NCBI GenBank assembly: GCA_016169945.1
Contig: JADLSH010000367.1
Location: forward strand, 1,984,001-2,048,000
Length of the DNA: 64,000 nucleotides
Direction of reading: 5' to 3'
Source of the DNA: Trachythela sp. YZ-2020
Lineage: Eukaryota; Cnidaria; Anthozoa; Malacalcyonacea; Clavulariidae
Shown here: piece after piece, positions 11,409 through 23,898 of the stretch
Numbering within the stretch: position 1 is the stretch's first letter
Layout: each line of letters opens with the position of its first letter
Translations under genes and position numbers: made by a program
Notes under the pieces: model-generated
What the model saw: only the letters and a program-made list of their open reading frames with translations
Databases searched by the model: none
What the model was told of the DNA's origin: nothing

Positions 11409-12364
11409 CAGTGAACTATAAGTAAACTGGAACGCTAACTCCTATGATCAAGTCCTATGATTCGTTGAAGCCAATGCGCGGGAATTTGAACTTTCAAAAG
11501 GACTGAGGAGAGTTCCGAAAAGTGAGAAAAATTCCGTCAAAAGTTTGTTTTTGAGCGAAAAATTGCAAGAAAAATACTTTTTACATCAAAAGACTTCAAT
11601 GTTTGGGATTCAAATGTGGTTTTCCGATTAGTTTTGACTGTTTTACATCTATCTGCAGCAAAAATGAGGCGGATCGTTATCGTATATGGAAAAAAAATGA
11701 CAAATGTTTGAACGTGCCGAAGCAAACTTTGCTCTTTAACTCAGAAAAAATATACTAGAAAACACTTCGGCAGCCCCCAAATTGATTTTGCAATATATTC
11801 CAGGTATTGCTTTTTATCTTGAGCTTTTAGTCCTTGCTTTAACCCTTCTAAAATATAAACAAATTGACGATTCTCAAGTGGTGCTATTTTTGTCTTCGCG
11901 CCTTCTTGTTGGTCATCGATCAGTGAGCACTTTGAATATGACGGCTGAGCTAGCTTATATAATCCTTATTTTAACTGTCAAAAATAAGTTACTGCATGCT
12001 TGAAAAGCAATTTTTTAATGTATATATCTTATATTTTTCTATATAAATTGTATCATAAAATCTCTTAACTCTTTTTGGAAAGTCTCATAACGCGGTTTTT
12101 TGACAAATTTTGTTTTTTTCCAATAATATTTCAGAAACTGAACGACCTTTGTTCATTGTAAGTACTTGAGTAAAAAGTTTAATTGTTCTAGTGTAGTCAA
12201 AGATAAATAGTAAAAGTATAAAAGGAAATTAAAAGGGTAAAATATTGCAATATAAAAAGTGTATTTTGTGAAAAAAATATGTTAAAAGGGACTGGCACTA
12301 CCTACAAAGCACGGCTTCAATTCCCCCCCCTGAGTTAGCGTTCCAGTATACTTATAGTTCACTG
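11409..12364. mobile_element. hAT-like MITE relative at the centre of the large palindrome
   Basis: It starts CAGTGAACTATAAGTA and ends with the near-complement TACTTATAGTTCACTG, the same termini as the element at 5134-5922. Subterminal sequence (GGAACGCTAACTC against GAGTTAGCGTTCC) is also inverted. A clean 8-bp duplication is not visible, perhaps because the flanks are themselves inverted copies with small tandem changes. The interior includes a 73-codon hydrophobic ORF (11782-12003) with no supporting evidence of function. Confidence 0.65.
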
Positions 12365-13064
12365 AGTTTTCACTGAGTATAGCTCACTGAGCTATACTAT
12401 ATTACTGGAGGTAGTGCTCGGCATAAAAAAGTGAAGCAAAAAACATGGCGGATATTTGGCTTGCTGACGCCTCATATGGTCCTAAATGCTCATGGTAATT
12501 ACCACTGACAGGCTCAAGTTTGAGCCCGCTACAACTTTTACACCCCCCTGGATTTGGAAAAAAATATTTTAGCTCTTTGCAGTATTAAAATTCTCGTTGT
12601 TTACGACTTTTCAACATTTTTTTTACCTTTGACCATTTGTTCAAAGATTTGCAAGTCGTACACGTTAGTTTCTCATCCTTTCAAGACGGCAAACAAATAC
12701 TAAAACCTCAAAATTGATGTGGGCAAAGATGATATTTGAACCAGAGCGAACAGGTTAATACGGTAAAAATTCCGTAAATATTTCAGTTTACATACTATAT
12801 ATATTATATTTCACGAAAGAATTTGTCGAGCCATGATAGAATATACCTTATTCAGGCTTAAAGGAGGCTCTTGTATATGGTACAATTTTGGACAGTATGT
12901 TATTTTAGCCACAAGTACTTCAATACCTGTAGTGTCAGACTGTCAGTTTCTTCCCTCAAAGCAATGGAAACTTTGTAATTCCACATTTTAGTTTCATACT
13001 ATTTTGTGAGGTTCTGAACAAGTTGTATATATTTTTAGCATTTGAAAAATTATCTCTGTGCTGC

Positions 13065-13200
13065 TATAAGTGGTGCCAGAAGGTCAGGGTGGTGGGGGCA
13101 GCTGATCTTGGAAAGGCGATGTCTACGCATAATATAAGTGGTGCCAGAAGAAGGTCAGGGTGGTGGGGGCAGCTGATCTTGGAAAGGCGATGTCTATCTA
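13065..13200. repeat. 68-bp tandem duplication in the right palindrome arm
   Basis: TATAAGTGGTGCCAGAAG...GCGATGTCTA occurs twice head to tail (13065-13132, 13133-13200). The left arm has this segment once (about 10450-10530, inverted), so the duplication arose after the arms formed. Confidence 0.75.
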
Positions 13201-14884
13201 GATTTCTGGTCAGATGTCGTAGGCTGGGCTGGGGATACTTTCCATATATGAAGCACTAGAATTGTAGTTCCCGTGTCTGATAGGTTTTGACTATCACTTT
13301 TTAATGAGCAACATATCCTTAAAAGGCCACTACAGTAATGTATATAAGTAATATGCAAATGTTGTTGTAAAGTTTTCAGTAGAGACAAAAGCATAAAAAA
13401 GACAGTGGGGACAAGAGAAAAACAAGACCACCACCCCCCCTATCATGCTAGACGCTTTTACTCTATATTATAACACAAGACAATTTTACTTATCAAATAG
13501 CCATCCCTCAGGTCTGACTTCTTAACCCACCAAGCCAAAAGCAGCCCTTTTATTAGTTTATTCTGTTTTATAATGCCATATTATTTTAAATTATATATTA
13601 AAGCTGGATGATTTTACTTAAGGGGAAACCCCTTGGGCCTTGGCGTTAAATGACCAGCTTGTTGGCTACTGGTATTTACAATTTTGTTGGGAATATTGCA
13701 GATTGATATTCCTGGTATTAAACTTGTTGCTTTCTAAGGTGCTCTTCCTGTATCCTAAACTTTAGTGCTAAAATAGCTTGAAACAGGAACATGTGATGTC
13801 ACATCCTGATCCACATGATTATAATAAAACATTATTATAAAACTTGTATGAAGTCATTTATATTACATCTATTGATTTATACTACATGGTCAATGTTTTG
13901 TTGTATGGTCTCATCAAAACACTTCAAGTAGCCCCAGTGAGTAGCACATATTTTTAGAATTGAGGCTGCCCCCATTCAGGGTAAAAATAATTGAGACCAC
14001 CCCCTTTTCTCACCCACTGCCCTCCCCTCCCATTATTAATGACCAGTACCTAACACAGTCCTTTATGTATAATTGGTGAAACATGCAACATGTTTGGAAA
14101 TTGAAGATACAAAAGCATAATAAATTTTGTTTTATTTTAATTTGACATTTTCAAAGAATAATTACTAATTAGCAGTACTGCATATAATTTTAAGAACAAA
14201 CTGTACAATCAAGTTACGGTATTATCAGTGGCATACCAAGCGGGAAGTATAGGGGATGTTACACCCACTTTTTAAAGAATCTGTCAGTAAGTTGACCTTC
14301 GTCTCTTGAAACATAAAATCTTAAAGTAACTTGGTGAAACAGCCAAAATGAGCAACAGAATTGTGCACTTGCTAGCAACCAACACTACATCTGTGGCATT
14401 TTTGGCTGTGTCGTTGGTAAATTTTGGAATGGGCACCCCTAGTGGAATGTTAGAACACAGTATGCCACTGGATATTACTATAACTTTGTATCCCAATGGT
14501 CTATGACTTTGCTCTGCCTGTTCAGCATTTTGATGCCTTATGCCATTTCTTGTGGTACCTAAAACAGATGATTCCTGCAAAAGAGAAGAGAATAGTCATA
14601 CCATATTATTATACATCCTTATACCACAACAATATCATATACATCTATGTTAACTATGCATGATACAATACATGACCTGTTAAGAATACTTTTTGCTCAA
14701 ATTAGTTATTTGTATATCACAGTTGTAGTCTGTAATGGAAATGAGAAACAATAAAAGTTACTTTGGTTGTTTATAGACAATGGTGTGAGAAAAAATTGCT
14801 TAAGGTACGTTCACACACAGTGATTTGTCGGGCCGTACTACGTACCTTTACTAGGGGTGCACCAGAACTTATTCTGGGGCAAAA

Positions 14885-15057
14885 AATGAAGTCCAATGTC
14901 CCCACTACTGTCCCGACCTAGAAATACGAGACAGCAACAGAGAGCACATTCCCCATATGTCGGGGAACAACAAACTCGTAATACTAGGCATTTGTCCCTG
15001 CTTTCCCCACTATTTCCCGGATTGGGGGAGGCAGGGATTTACAATGACTGGTGCATT
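14885..15057. repeat. Short dispersed repeat ending GACTGGTGCAT
   Basis: A segment rich in CCCC/GGGG that ends ...GGGATTTACAATGACTGGTGCAT. Similar ends occur at 17340-17482, 26160-26235 and (both orientations) at the outer ends of the 26650-29064 palindrome. It is probably one MITE or SINE-like family. The exact start is uncertain. Confidence 0.5.
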
Positions 15058-15059
15058 AG

Positions 15060-15107
15060 TTCCAAGTTCTGGCCAGAATTTAGTTCCAAGTTCTGGCCAG
15101 AGCCCCA
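15060..15107. repeat. Two-copy 24-bp tandem repeat
   Basis: TTAGTTCCAAGTTCTGGCCA occurs twice in a row, with GTTCTGGCCAGA-like echoes just downstream (about 15122). Confidence 0.6.
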
Positions 15108-16437
15108 TTTTTGACAGTTTCATTTCTGGCCAGATCAAAATTTTCTCTGGTACACCACTATACACCATTATTTCTTCTATTTGAACATAATATTTTATAT
15201 GGTTTTGATGCAGTACAATCCATTCACACGTCTCAGTTTTTTTACATTTTTGTATCCAAATAATAACCATTTGCTTACGATGCACCCAGATTTAGCATTT
15301 TACTCTGTCTGATGCCAGATTATTCTACTTGTCAGTGGTAGGGTACGGCCAGTCAATGGGTTAATGAACTTGTAATTATGAGGGCACTTTGAAGATATAT
15401 TGGGTCATTCCAGAAAAGATCCAGACTCCCACTATGGGGGAATTTCTGCCATCCTAAGGGGAAAGTGGGTAAATCTATTATTATATATTAACTAATATAA
15501 ACTATAGTAAAATGTTTACTAGGGCACTTTTTTGAGGGTGCTGAAATGGTTGGTATCCTAGCTCATAGCCATATATAAATACTACAAAACTTAAGTATGC
15601 AGCAGGTAACTGCTGCTACAAAAAAAACCCTGGAAGAACTAGCAAGTTTGCCAAGGACAACTTGCTTGTCTTTTATATAACCTGGGTTACAAAGCCTATG
15701 TATGTATGGCAAGTGTAAGGATTTTGACAATTGACACCATATATTAACTGTTTACTATTTATGAAAGGACTGCACGTATAGAAAAGGCCAGAAAAGTGAG
15801 AAAACCAACAAGTATAAAATTAATTATAGTCATTATACTATAAACCTTCTAAAACTATTAAATTAAAAAGCAACATGGCCAGCATGCATGGTCAGCTCTG
15901 AATCAAAACAACAAGATTTTATGTACATTACAAGTTTTTTATGTCTGTTTTTAAAATATTTCTACCCAAGTCGACTGCGGAGTATATAGAAAGCCGAGTA
16001 GAAAGCTAGAAAGTATAAAATGCAAGTCTTTATACCGGTGAGAAGCAATATTCTTCGTTTATAGTGAATTGTTGCATCCACAAGCGGAACAAAAAGGTAA
16101 TCGTTCCTCGACTTTGTGAAACAAGCAAAAAAAGAGAAAAGATATCAAGATTTTTTAGCTCAAAAACAAAGGTCGAAAGCATAAAATATTAGTGCAAAAA
16201 CCAGGAGGGTGAAGGAGTTCATCGAAAGCACAGTATCGCGGTTGTCAGTGGTAATTACCATGAGCATTTAGGACCATATATGGCGTCAGCAAGCCAAAAT
16301 CCGCCATGTTTTTTGCTTCACTTTTCTGCCTGGCAAACATTAGCGGCACGTCCTCCAGATATATAAAGCTCAGTGGGTATAGCTCAGTGACTCGCACCCG
16401 GAAAATGCGAATCCACAGTAATGCAGACAGCGGAGTA

Positions 16438-17675
16438 TATTGGCCGGTACTTCATTTTCAGTTGATTTTCACGAATTAAAGATATGTTTGAATTTATGCA
16501 TTTGTTGGACTAATTTGATGATTTTTACTACAAAAACGTTATTATTTTAGTCGTCGTACGCTAAAAATGTTGAACGATCATGGATCTTTATATTAAAAGA
16601 CGATATGAAACGGACTATAAAAGTTGACTAGGATCATGCTGTGGTTTATCAATTTAGGTAAGTTAATTCAACACTGTTGATATATAAAATATTAAATGTT
16701 GTGCACTACTGGCACTGCAATTCAGCACTTGTATATAATGTAGGAAAGGAACTGTGCAAAAGCTAGAGTAATAAATATACCCTACTAAGCCCTCTACCCT
16801 GTGTAATATAGGCCTGCACTATTTTCAATAAAGGAAAACAAAACAATTTATGAATTGTTCTGGAAGTTCATGTCACAATATTGGTATATTAATTATACTT
16901 AATATCGAAATAGATAAAATGTTGAAAACAGACTGATTCTTGCCATTGCAGATTATAATTAGCCTATCTGTTATGCCTGTGTACTCGGGCATTAGACAGC
17001 AACCGGTTAGATATGTGTCATGATGGCCAAGGATTATAGGCCGGGAATCAGCGGGAATTTGTCTGTTCGAGATGTATTATTAAGCCTTGTTCATGGACAT
17101 TTACCCTACACTCTAGACATTGTTTTACTAAAAGTAGCTTTTACAGGATAATGTATATATTGATTTTGTATACATTGTAAGACTGGCTAACAGACAAAAT
17201 GCAAAATATTTACCTACTTTGGCAAAGTTTTGACAAACTCTGAATTTGGCCTCCAAAGATCAAAATTGGGGACATTTTAGAATAGTTTGTTGAATTTTAA
17301 AAGCAATTATTATGGTAGCCTTCATTTTTGGTGCCCGGATAGCAGGGGACTTTAGTCATGTTTAGACTAGTAAGAAGGCCATGTATAGCGGGGGATTAGA
17401 ATGATTTAGGACACAACCTTTGTCTAATGCCCCACTGTTCCCTGGGTACGGGGGTGCAGGGCTTTCCAATGACTAGTGCATTACTGTATTTCGGCTATAA
17501 TCAATAAGCATGTAACTTCCCGTGTTTCGGCTAAGCCCCCTTCCTCCAGCAAGCCCCCTCCGATAAGCCTTCCTAATCTTATCTGAAATAAACAACCAGA
17601 ACCCCCTTCTCCTGGGGAAAGGGTGTTCACACTGTATATAGTATTTACTATTTTCAGCATTTTAATTTGGTTGGT
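16438..17675. other. Non-coding stretch with one dispersed repeat
   Basis: Nothing was recognised except a repeat at about 17340-17482 that ends AATGACTAGTGCATTA and belongs to the GACTNGTGCAT family. The rest is AT-rich without long ORFs. Confidence 0.4.
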
Positions 17676-17775
17676 GAGTTTAGGCGATTTAGTGCGAGTT
17701 TAAGCGATTTAAAGAATCTTTTCCAATTTTTATCCGCGATTTAAGGCGAGTTAGGGCGATTTAAGGCGAGTTAAG
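17676..17775. repeat. Degenerate GCGATTTA/GCGAGTTA tandem repeat
   Basis: About seven copies of an 11-12-bp motif alternating GGCGATTTA and GGCGAGTTA abut the 3' end of the decayed hAT transposase. It could be part of that element's non-coding end. Confidence 0.55.
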
Positions 17776-19897
17776 ATCCCAGAGCAGGCCTTTTTGATTT
17801 ACCCAACGATCAAGCACTTTGTCCAAGTTTATCCTTTTTAACAGGTCTTCGTTCATCGATAGCAACATAAAGACATTGGCCAACGAACTGTCTAAGCTAT
17901 TACGAGCCCAGCTCAATATCCGATTCATAGCACTGAGCTTCTTTCCACGGTTGCAGTACCAACTGGCAAGGTCTTCTATATACAGTATGGCGATCACCTT
18001 GAATAATTTGGGGTACAACTCAGGGTCTATGTTCTTTCCGGCCACAATTAGAATCTTCGCCAGTTCACACTCGGTTTTAAGCAAGGCAGAGTCAATATGG
18101 AGACAATATCCAAATTTGACAACGAGACTGGATAGAGTCGTGTAATCCAGGTATGTCGATTTTGATGCATCTAAAGCCTCCAGAGCTCCCAGTATATCGG
18201 TATTCTAGCCAGAGGAACGTCGTTCCAACTTTTTGAGGAGCATGGGAACAGAAGCTGCCTTGAGACGTTCACAGAATTCACGAGGGCATGCAGATCTTGT
18301 GGAATCTTGTCTGGAAACATGCACGGGATCCTCATAGTCCAAGGTAATGTTCACAGTCGAACATAGCTCTTTGGCGGATTCAATGATGTCGTTGGTTTCA
18401 ATCTCAACAAGAAGCTTCCTTACAGCCACCATTTCGTTGGCTACGCCTTTAGCCATTTGACATTGATCTCTTGCATGGCCTTACTTAATCCATGCATTAT
18501 TGACAAAAGCTGATGAAGAAAGCAAAGGGAGATAACAAGATTTCCCGAGACAATCTTGTGATAGAGACCCGCTGCTGAATCGGCTTGGTTTGAATTGGAA
18601 GCACCGATCTTCTGAAGGCTTACGAGAATCGCTCGGAGTCTTTTAACCATTGTATTAACACCCTCAAACTTACAAGCCCATCGGACTTCTGTAAGAGAGG
18701 AGGCTGCCATTATGGGCTGTTTTGGATAAAACTCCTTTTGAACAGCTTCGAATATTAGTCTCTGTTGCTGGCGGCGTTGAAAATGGTGTGCAAAGCCTTG
18801 TAGACATTTATTACATTACATGCTTCATTAACTGTACGAAAATAAGCCGCTACAATCAAATTCAGACAGTGCGTAGCACAGTGGATGTAAAGCAACCAAG
18901 GATAATATCTCATCAGCTTAGCAGCTACGCCTTCGTAACATAACAGATGCGCCATCTGCTCCAAGCGCCAGAAGAGTGGCGGACGAGCTCAGTTTTTCAC
19001 TTGTTGGCAACTCCTTCATTCACAATGGTCTAGGCATCAGTCTCTTTAAGTCTAGCGAGATCATAAAATCGTTCTTCGATTCGTCCTTCGTCGTTTACAA
19101 ACCTAAAACAAGTCGACAGCTCTTCATGCCCCGGCGCATTATCTTTGCATTCATCGATGAGCATTGAATACATCCCCGCTCGGTCTATCTGTTCCTCTAT
19201 CAGATGTCGAACCTCTGAAGCCATGGCTCTTATCAACTCGATTGAAGATCGCTTTGATGTGTAGTCGTACGCTTTGTATGTTTGAATCACCCTCCTATGC
19301 AGTTGTTTGACTGCATTGATGAATTATTTCCACTTTCCTGCATAGTTGAGCGACTCGTCAGTTTCATCGTGCCCTCTATACGCCATCTCTTCAGAACAAA
19401 AGTACCGATGATACTCCAACAGCGTCTTTATGTATTCTCGATTGTTTTCCACTAAAGACGGTCTCTCAGGGTCTAACATATTTCTAATACTAGCCCCTGG
19501 ATTCTTTTTTCTGGATGTTGTAACTTTCCCAACGAGTCATGGAAAGGAGGTGATCAGAGCATGTGTCATGGGCTTTAAATCCGCGATTATTTTCCATCAC
19601 CTTTGACCAGGTTGAAAAACCAACTTTAGTGAATTCTGCGGCACGTGTCGCTCTTTGACGTCGATGTGCTAAAGTTCCTACACGCAAAACAAAATGCTTT
19701 GTCTTTTGCAATGCTGTATTCAAGCCACGGATAGCTTGTATACCAGGTTGCTCGAAAACAACGATTCTTCTGGCCTCTCGGATAGGACCCAAGTTTTGGC
19801 TGCGAGGGCCCATCCACCAAAGTTCCAAGCTCACTGCGGAGTCTAGATCAACAGGACAAACGCCTACTTGCGGCGGCTGATCTAGCGAACAACACAT
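17761..19897 (-). pseudogene. Decayed hAT transposase, ZMYM1-like (TTF zinc finger plus DUF4371)
   Basis: Reading leftward, broken ORFs carry in order the parts of a TTF-zinc-finger hAT transposase. At 19820-19490 there is a TTF-type finger (YPWLEYS, AFCFACRNF, FSTWSKV, SDHLLSMTRWESY). At 19480-19030 there is a DUF4371-like region (ASEVRHLIEEQID, MLIDECKD). At 18964-18755 there is YYPWLLYIHCATHCLNL, typical of the RNase-H-fold core. At 18084-17761 there is a C-terminal dimerisation-like segment (NRILSWARNSLDSSLANVF, LLSMNED). Intact relatives in animals are about 600 to 800 residues in one frame. Here at least five frameshifts or stops separate the blocks, so no working protein can be made. 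Such proteins are often annotated as zinc finger MYM-type protein 1-like. Terminal inverted repeats were not found. Confidence 0.85.
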
Positions 19898-20193
19898 GCA
19901 TACTGAAGGAGTCAGCGGAGTGACCTAATTTCTAGAACTAGAACTATGACATAATTTCTGATGCAATACGGTAATCAAGTATGAGTAAGCGAATTTATCG
20001 ACAGCCAATGACTAAGATTAATCGTGTCCAATTACGTCAGTCTACAGGCTCTAAATTTATGATATACATGCATATATAACGTATCTTCTGACTCTTCATA
20101 AAACTATAATATTTAAAGTTGTTGATCACACCTAAAGTCATAGTTCGTTAATCGTTACTTATATCTAATTTACTACGGACTATATCTATAGTT
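19898..20193. other. Spacer between hAT remnant and LINE ORF1
   Basis: AT-rich. It may include the 5' UTR of the LINE and the 5' end of the hAT element. No gene was seen. Confidence 0.4.
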
Positions 20194-20982
20194 ATGACTA
20201 TTATTGAACATTGGTGTCAGATTTCAAACAAACGCTCCGCAAAAGATTTAAATAATTTTGCTTTAAGCACTCCTATGAAGCCTAGTACTAAGGTACTAAA
20301 GCGCGAAGTGTTAGAGGATGAGGGAGAAGATGAATGTAACCTAAAATCCCTATTTAAGTTAGTCCAAAATATGAATTCAAAGCTGGACAAACTCGAGTCA
20401 ATCGAGTCACATCTAACGCGCGTTGATAAAGATATCGCGGAACTAAAACATTCAGTATCATATGTGCACGACACTGCTGAAGAGCTGAAAGAAAAACAAA
20501 AAGGCAATGAAGAAATGTTGGGTGTGGCAAATGGTAAAGTCTGTTGTCTCGAGAAGCTGACATCTAACCTTAAAGAAGAGCTGATTGACCTACGAGCAAG
20601 AAGCATGCGGAATAACCTGCCTGAGGTGAGCGAAGAAGATCCTGAGAAACTGGTATTAGAAGTATTGGGCAAGATTAATGTTGAATACCAGAATATAGAG
20701 ATCGAGCGGACGCATAGAATCGGAAGAAGAAAGCCAAACTCAATTTGACCGATTGTTCCCAAATTCTTACGGTTCAAAGATAAAGAACTTGTCCGGAAGA
20801 ATTCTAAAGCCCTCGAAGAAACACGGATTGGAATATCCGAGAAATATCCCAAGGAGATCGCGGACGCAAGGAAAAAACTCTATCCTGTTCTCAAAGATGC
20901 AAGACAAAAGGGAATGAAGGCAGTTATGGTCAAAGATAAATTATTTATCAATAACCAGAGGTATTTTCTGGCCCATTCGTGA
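20194..20982 (+). pseudogene. LINE ORF1 (coiled coil plus RNA-binding region) with one in-frame stop
   Basis: The frame opens at ATG 20194 and continues to TGA at 20980-20982, interrupted by a single TGA at 20746-20748. Residues 45-140 form a heptad-rich, charged coiled coil (KLDKLESIESHLTRVDKDIA and following). The segment after it resembles the RNA-binding core of LINE ORF1 proteins (RARSMRNNL, EIERTHRIGR, then after the stop RFKDKELVRKN and KYPKEIADARKKLYP). Such proteins form trimers that coat the element's RNA. A TGA between codons for SI and PIVPK is likely a CGA-to-TGA change, common after methylation of CpG. The interrupted ORF would be 262 codons, a normal length for such ORF1 proteins. 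Confidence 0.75.
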
Positions 20983-21129
20983 ACAAACATTATTGAAAAC
21001 TTCACTTTTATTTACTTAATTTTATATATTTTAATTTACAACTTTATCTTGTGCATATAATTCCAAAAGCGATTGCTTTTGTATTTATTTTTCTAGTATA
21101 GGCTGATTTACCTTATACTTAAACTATAA

Positions 21130-22727
21130 ATGCCTGATAATCAAACAATAGAAACGTACTGCTATACGTGCAACCTGCTGGTCACTGATAAGACAATTAG
21201 CTGTCACATATGGGCCAACACCTACCATGCAAAAACAGGATGCACTAAAATTAGACAATGATCTAAAAGAGGTGAGATCAAATGATCAACCGTTTACATG
21301 TTACCAATGTTTGGAATCCTTTTTTTTCCGTTTAATGACCTTAACGACAATGACTTTCTACTAAACATTGAAAGCTCAGCCTCTATGAATGACATAGATA
21401 GGATTAAAATTTTAATTTTTTGACCCTTTTAAAAATTAAAAAAGAAAGGAAACAGATAACCTTAATGAGTCTGCACTAAATCCGGTAATCGAAAACCGCT
21501 ATTACACTTCCAATGACTTCAATAATCTAATGCAAACAAAAAACATTGCACGAAATAGTTTAACGTTACTGCATCTCAATATAAGAAGCCTAAGAAATAA
21601 ATTTGATTCACTTATCTATACACATTGAAATTAAAATTCTCATTAATCGCTTTAACAGAAACTTGGCTAAAAGACGACTACGACGTAAACTATGACATAC
21701 CAGGATATAATAGTATTTACATGAATAGAAAAGCTGACAAATCAGGCGGCGGTATATGCGCATTTATAAGAGATCAGATTGAATTCAAAATACGTGATGA
21801 TATTAATATCAACTGAGGATTACAATGCAGAGTTTCTATTTATCGAAATTTTAAATCCTAAAAGCTCTAACATCATAATCGGAATTATTTACCGACTACC
21901 AAACAGTACTTATGAGGTGTTTGAAAAATCCTTACGTGAAGTCCTATCAAAGGTTGATAGGGAAAAAAACCTTGTTATTTACTGGGAGATTTTAACATTG
22001 ATTTACTTAAGTATGAAAACTGTAATTTTGCAAACAGATTTTTCAACCAACTAACATCCTCTGCGTTTCTCCCCCTTATAACTAAACCAACGAGAATAAC
22101 AGAACACACAGCAACCTTAATCGACAATATATCCAGCAATCAAATGCGCCAAGATCACCAAATAAGTGGTATTTTATTTAACGATTTATCAGACCACCTC
22201 CCAGTGTTCCAAATATGTCTAGATTATAATCAAAATCATGCTGAAAACGAGATTAAAATACATAAAACACGGCCCATGCCAGATACTGCAGTAGAATCAT
22301 TTGCGGAGGAATTAAATAATCAAGCGTGGTCATCTACGTTGTCAAATACTGACGCCAAAACATCGTATTCGGAGTTTCAAAAAACCTTCCAAAACATTTT
22401 TAACAAACATTTTCCAATAAAAACGATGAAGCTAAAAGTAAAAAAATGCTCTAAGAATCCATGGATAACTAGTGGACTTATAAAATCTATGAAAACGAAG
22501 GCAAAACTACACAGAATATTTATACGCAAACCAACAGAAATTAATAAAATAAAATATAAAGTATTCCGAAAAAAATTAAACCACCTTATTATTATTATTC
22601 CGAAAAAGCATTTCCAATGCGTTTAAATGAAGCAAAAACTGACCTAAAAGTACATGCTGGAAGATACTAATGATTAATTTAAAAAAAGTAAAAATAGAAA
22701 GCTCCGAAAAATTCTACATTTTAAACT
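21130..22727 (+). pseudogene. LINE ORF2, 5' half: zinc-finger-like start and AP-type endonuclease
   Basis: ATG 21130 opens a short PHD-like motif (CYTC, then SCHIW, YHAK, C); one expected Cys appears to be Trp. Several stops and frameshifts follow. From about 21558 the endonuclease/exonuclease/phosphatase domain is clear: LLHLNIRSLRNKFD, ALTETWLKDD, GGGICAFIRD, IIIGIIYRLPNS and, near 22190, LSDHLPVF with the catalytic Asp-His pair. The C-terminal linker (WITSGLIKSMKTKAKLH, YKVFRKKLN) leads to the reverse transcriptase in intact relatives. Traces of the frame (RLNEAKTDLK, KKSKNRKLRK) run to about 22727 before repeat DNA takes over. The endonuclease nicks target DNA to prime reverse transcription. 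Confidence 0.8.
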
Positions 22728-22759
22728 GAAAAACATGGTGCGTTTAAATGAAGCAAAAA

Positions 22760-23300
22760 TTTTTTGGGCCATTTTAAATTTTTGCTCACAAAAATGGGGC
22801 CAAAATTTTGACCCTGAGACGGCCCCTTTACGGCTGTTTTGGTAAAAAAATTGGCCAAATGGGGGGCAAAATTACAGCCCTTGATGGGGCCAAAACAGCC
22901 CATTAAAAAGGGCCAAACAGCCCCATTAAGGGGCCGATTACATGGAGCGAGTTGGCCCGGTTGCCATTAAGTTCGTTGACTGGTGCCCCGCGTGTTGATC
23001 GCTATGTTTTTCAGAATTTCGACAGCGAGTGAAATCGAAAGGGCCTCGGCTTTTTTGACCGGCGTTGCTGACTGAACTGTCGTTCGCTTAACCGGCCAAC
23101 CCGCTTAACCGGGCCCACTCGCCTCCATGTAATTAGCCCTAAAAGGCCAATTTTATGGGGCTGTTTTACTGTGTCCCAAAATGGGGCCAACATTTTGACC
23201 CTAAACGGCTCCTTTTAGTGGGGCTGTTTTGACCCCAAAACGGGGCGGCAAATTTATTCTACTTGATGGGGCCAAACAGTCCCAGCTTTTCTATCAAAGG
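22760..23300. repeat. GGGGCCAAAA-type degenerate repeat, left block
   Basis: Many variants of ATGGGGCCAAAA, GGGGCTGTTTTG and ACGGCCCCTTT occur in both orientations. A small MITE is inserted at 22941-23129. The right counterpart is at 31975-32250. Confidence 0.7.
22941..23129. mobile_element. 189-bp MITE with TA target duplication
   Basis: The ends CATGGAGCGAG... and ...CTCGCCTCCATG are inverted for about 22 bp and are flanked by TA on both sides (22939-22940, 23130-23131). The interior is GC-richer than its surroundings. A TA duplication fits the Tc1/mariner superfamily, although the terminal sequence is not one I can place. Confidence 0.7.
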
Positions 23301-23848
23301 GCCAATTTAGCTGCTTTGAGGTTATTTTCTCGTCAATCGTTATAATAATAATAATAATAACTTCAAATAAAGCTAAATTGACCCTTGTTAATAGGAACTA
23401 AAATTGGTGAAGATAAAATATAATGGCAAACTAGCATGCATGCAGCTATGCAATGCAAATTTTAAATTATTTGTGTTATTCAAAACTTACAAAACTAAAT
23501 CTATTGCCTTAAACTCGATGCAGGTTTACTAGCATTTGATTGCATGACCAGTAATTGCCATCGCAGCTAATAGAACTCATCATATATGGTTTGGAAACTC
23601 CATGAAGTACATTATATTATAACTCCGTCTCATATTATTGTCCAGGTTTCTGCTAGAATGTGATTTTATCACATCCAAACAACCAATAGTAATGTCGAAA
23701 CTAAAAAATCACATTCTTGCATAAACATAAACTAATGAGTTATATTGTACTTTGCAAGTTGATGGTAGTCAATACCCATTTACCCCATACTTTAAAATAC
23801 ATGTATCTTGTCAGATGGCTATAATATATGATTGTATACACTGTTAAT
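23301..23848. other. AT-rich stretch, nothing recognised
   Basis: It contains a short (ATA)n run near 23341-23360 and no coding signal. Confidence 0.4.
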
Positions 23849-23898
23849 TTCAAGGTGTTAATTTTACTCCAAAAATGGAGTAAAAGTAAAAAAGGTAC

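Larger units (their letters stand above)
5946..16437. mobile_element. Very large mosaic palindrome (foldback-type element) with nested insertions
   Basis: The left arm is 5946-6081 plus 9085-11408 and the right arm is 12365-16437. Matched inverted blocks include 5946-6081 with 16270-16437; 9095-9450 with 15885-16255; 9440-9880 with 14040-14525; 10325-10555 with 13065-13345; and 10850-11400 with 12370-12900. The ends contain CAGTGAGCTATA-like motifs, suggestive of hAT. No intact transposase was found in the arms or centre. The right arm is longer because of unmatched segments (for example 14600-15880). The centre is occupied by a separate MITE-like element. Confidence 0.75.

Noticed and set aside
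11782..12003. 73-codon hydrophobic ORF at the centre of the large palindrome
   Set aside because: No start context, domain or homologue; short AT-rich ORFs of this kind are expected by chance.
20217..20852. 211-codon minus-strand ORF
   Set aside because: It is the antisense shadow of the LINE ORF1, whose plus-strand frame has coiled-coil and RNA-binding features.
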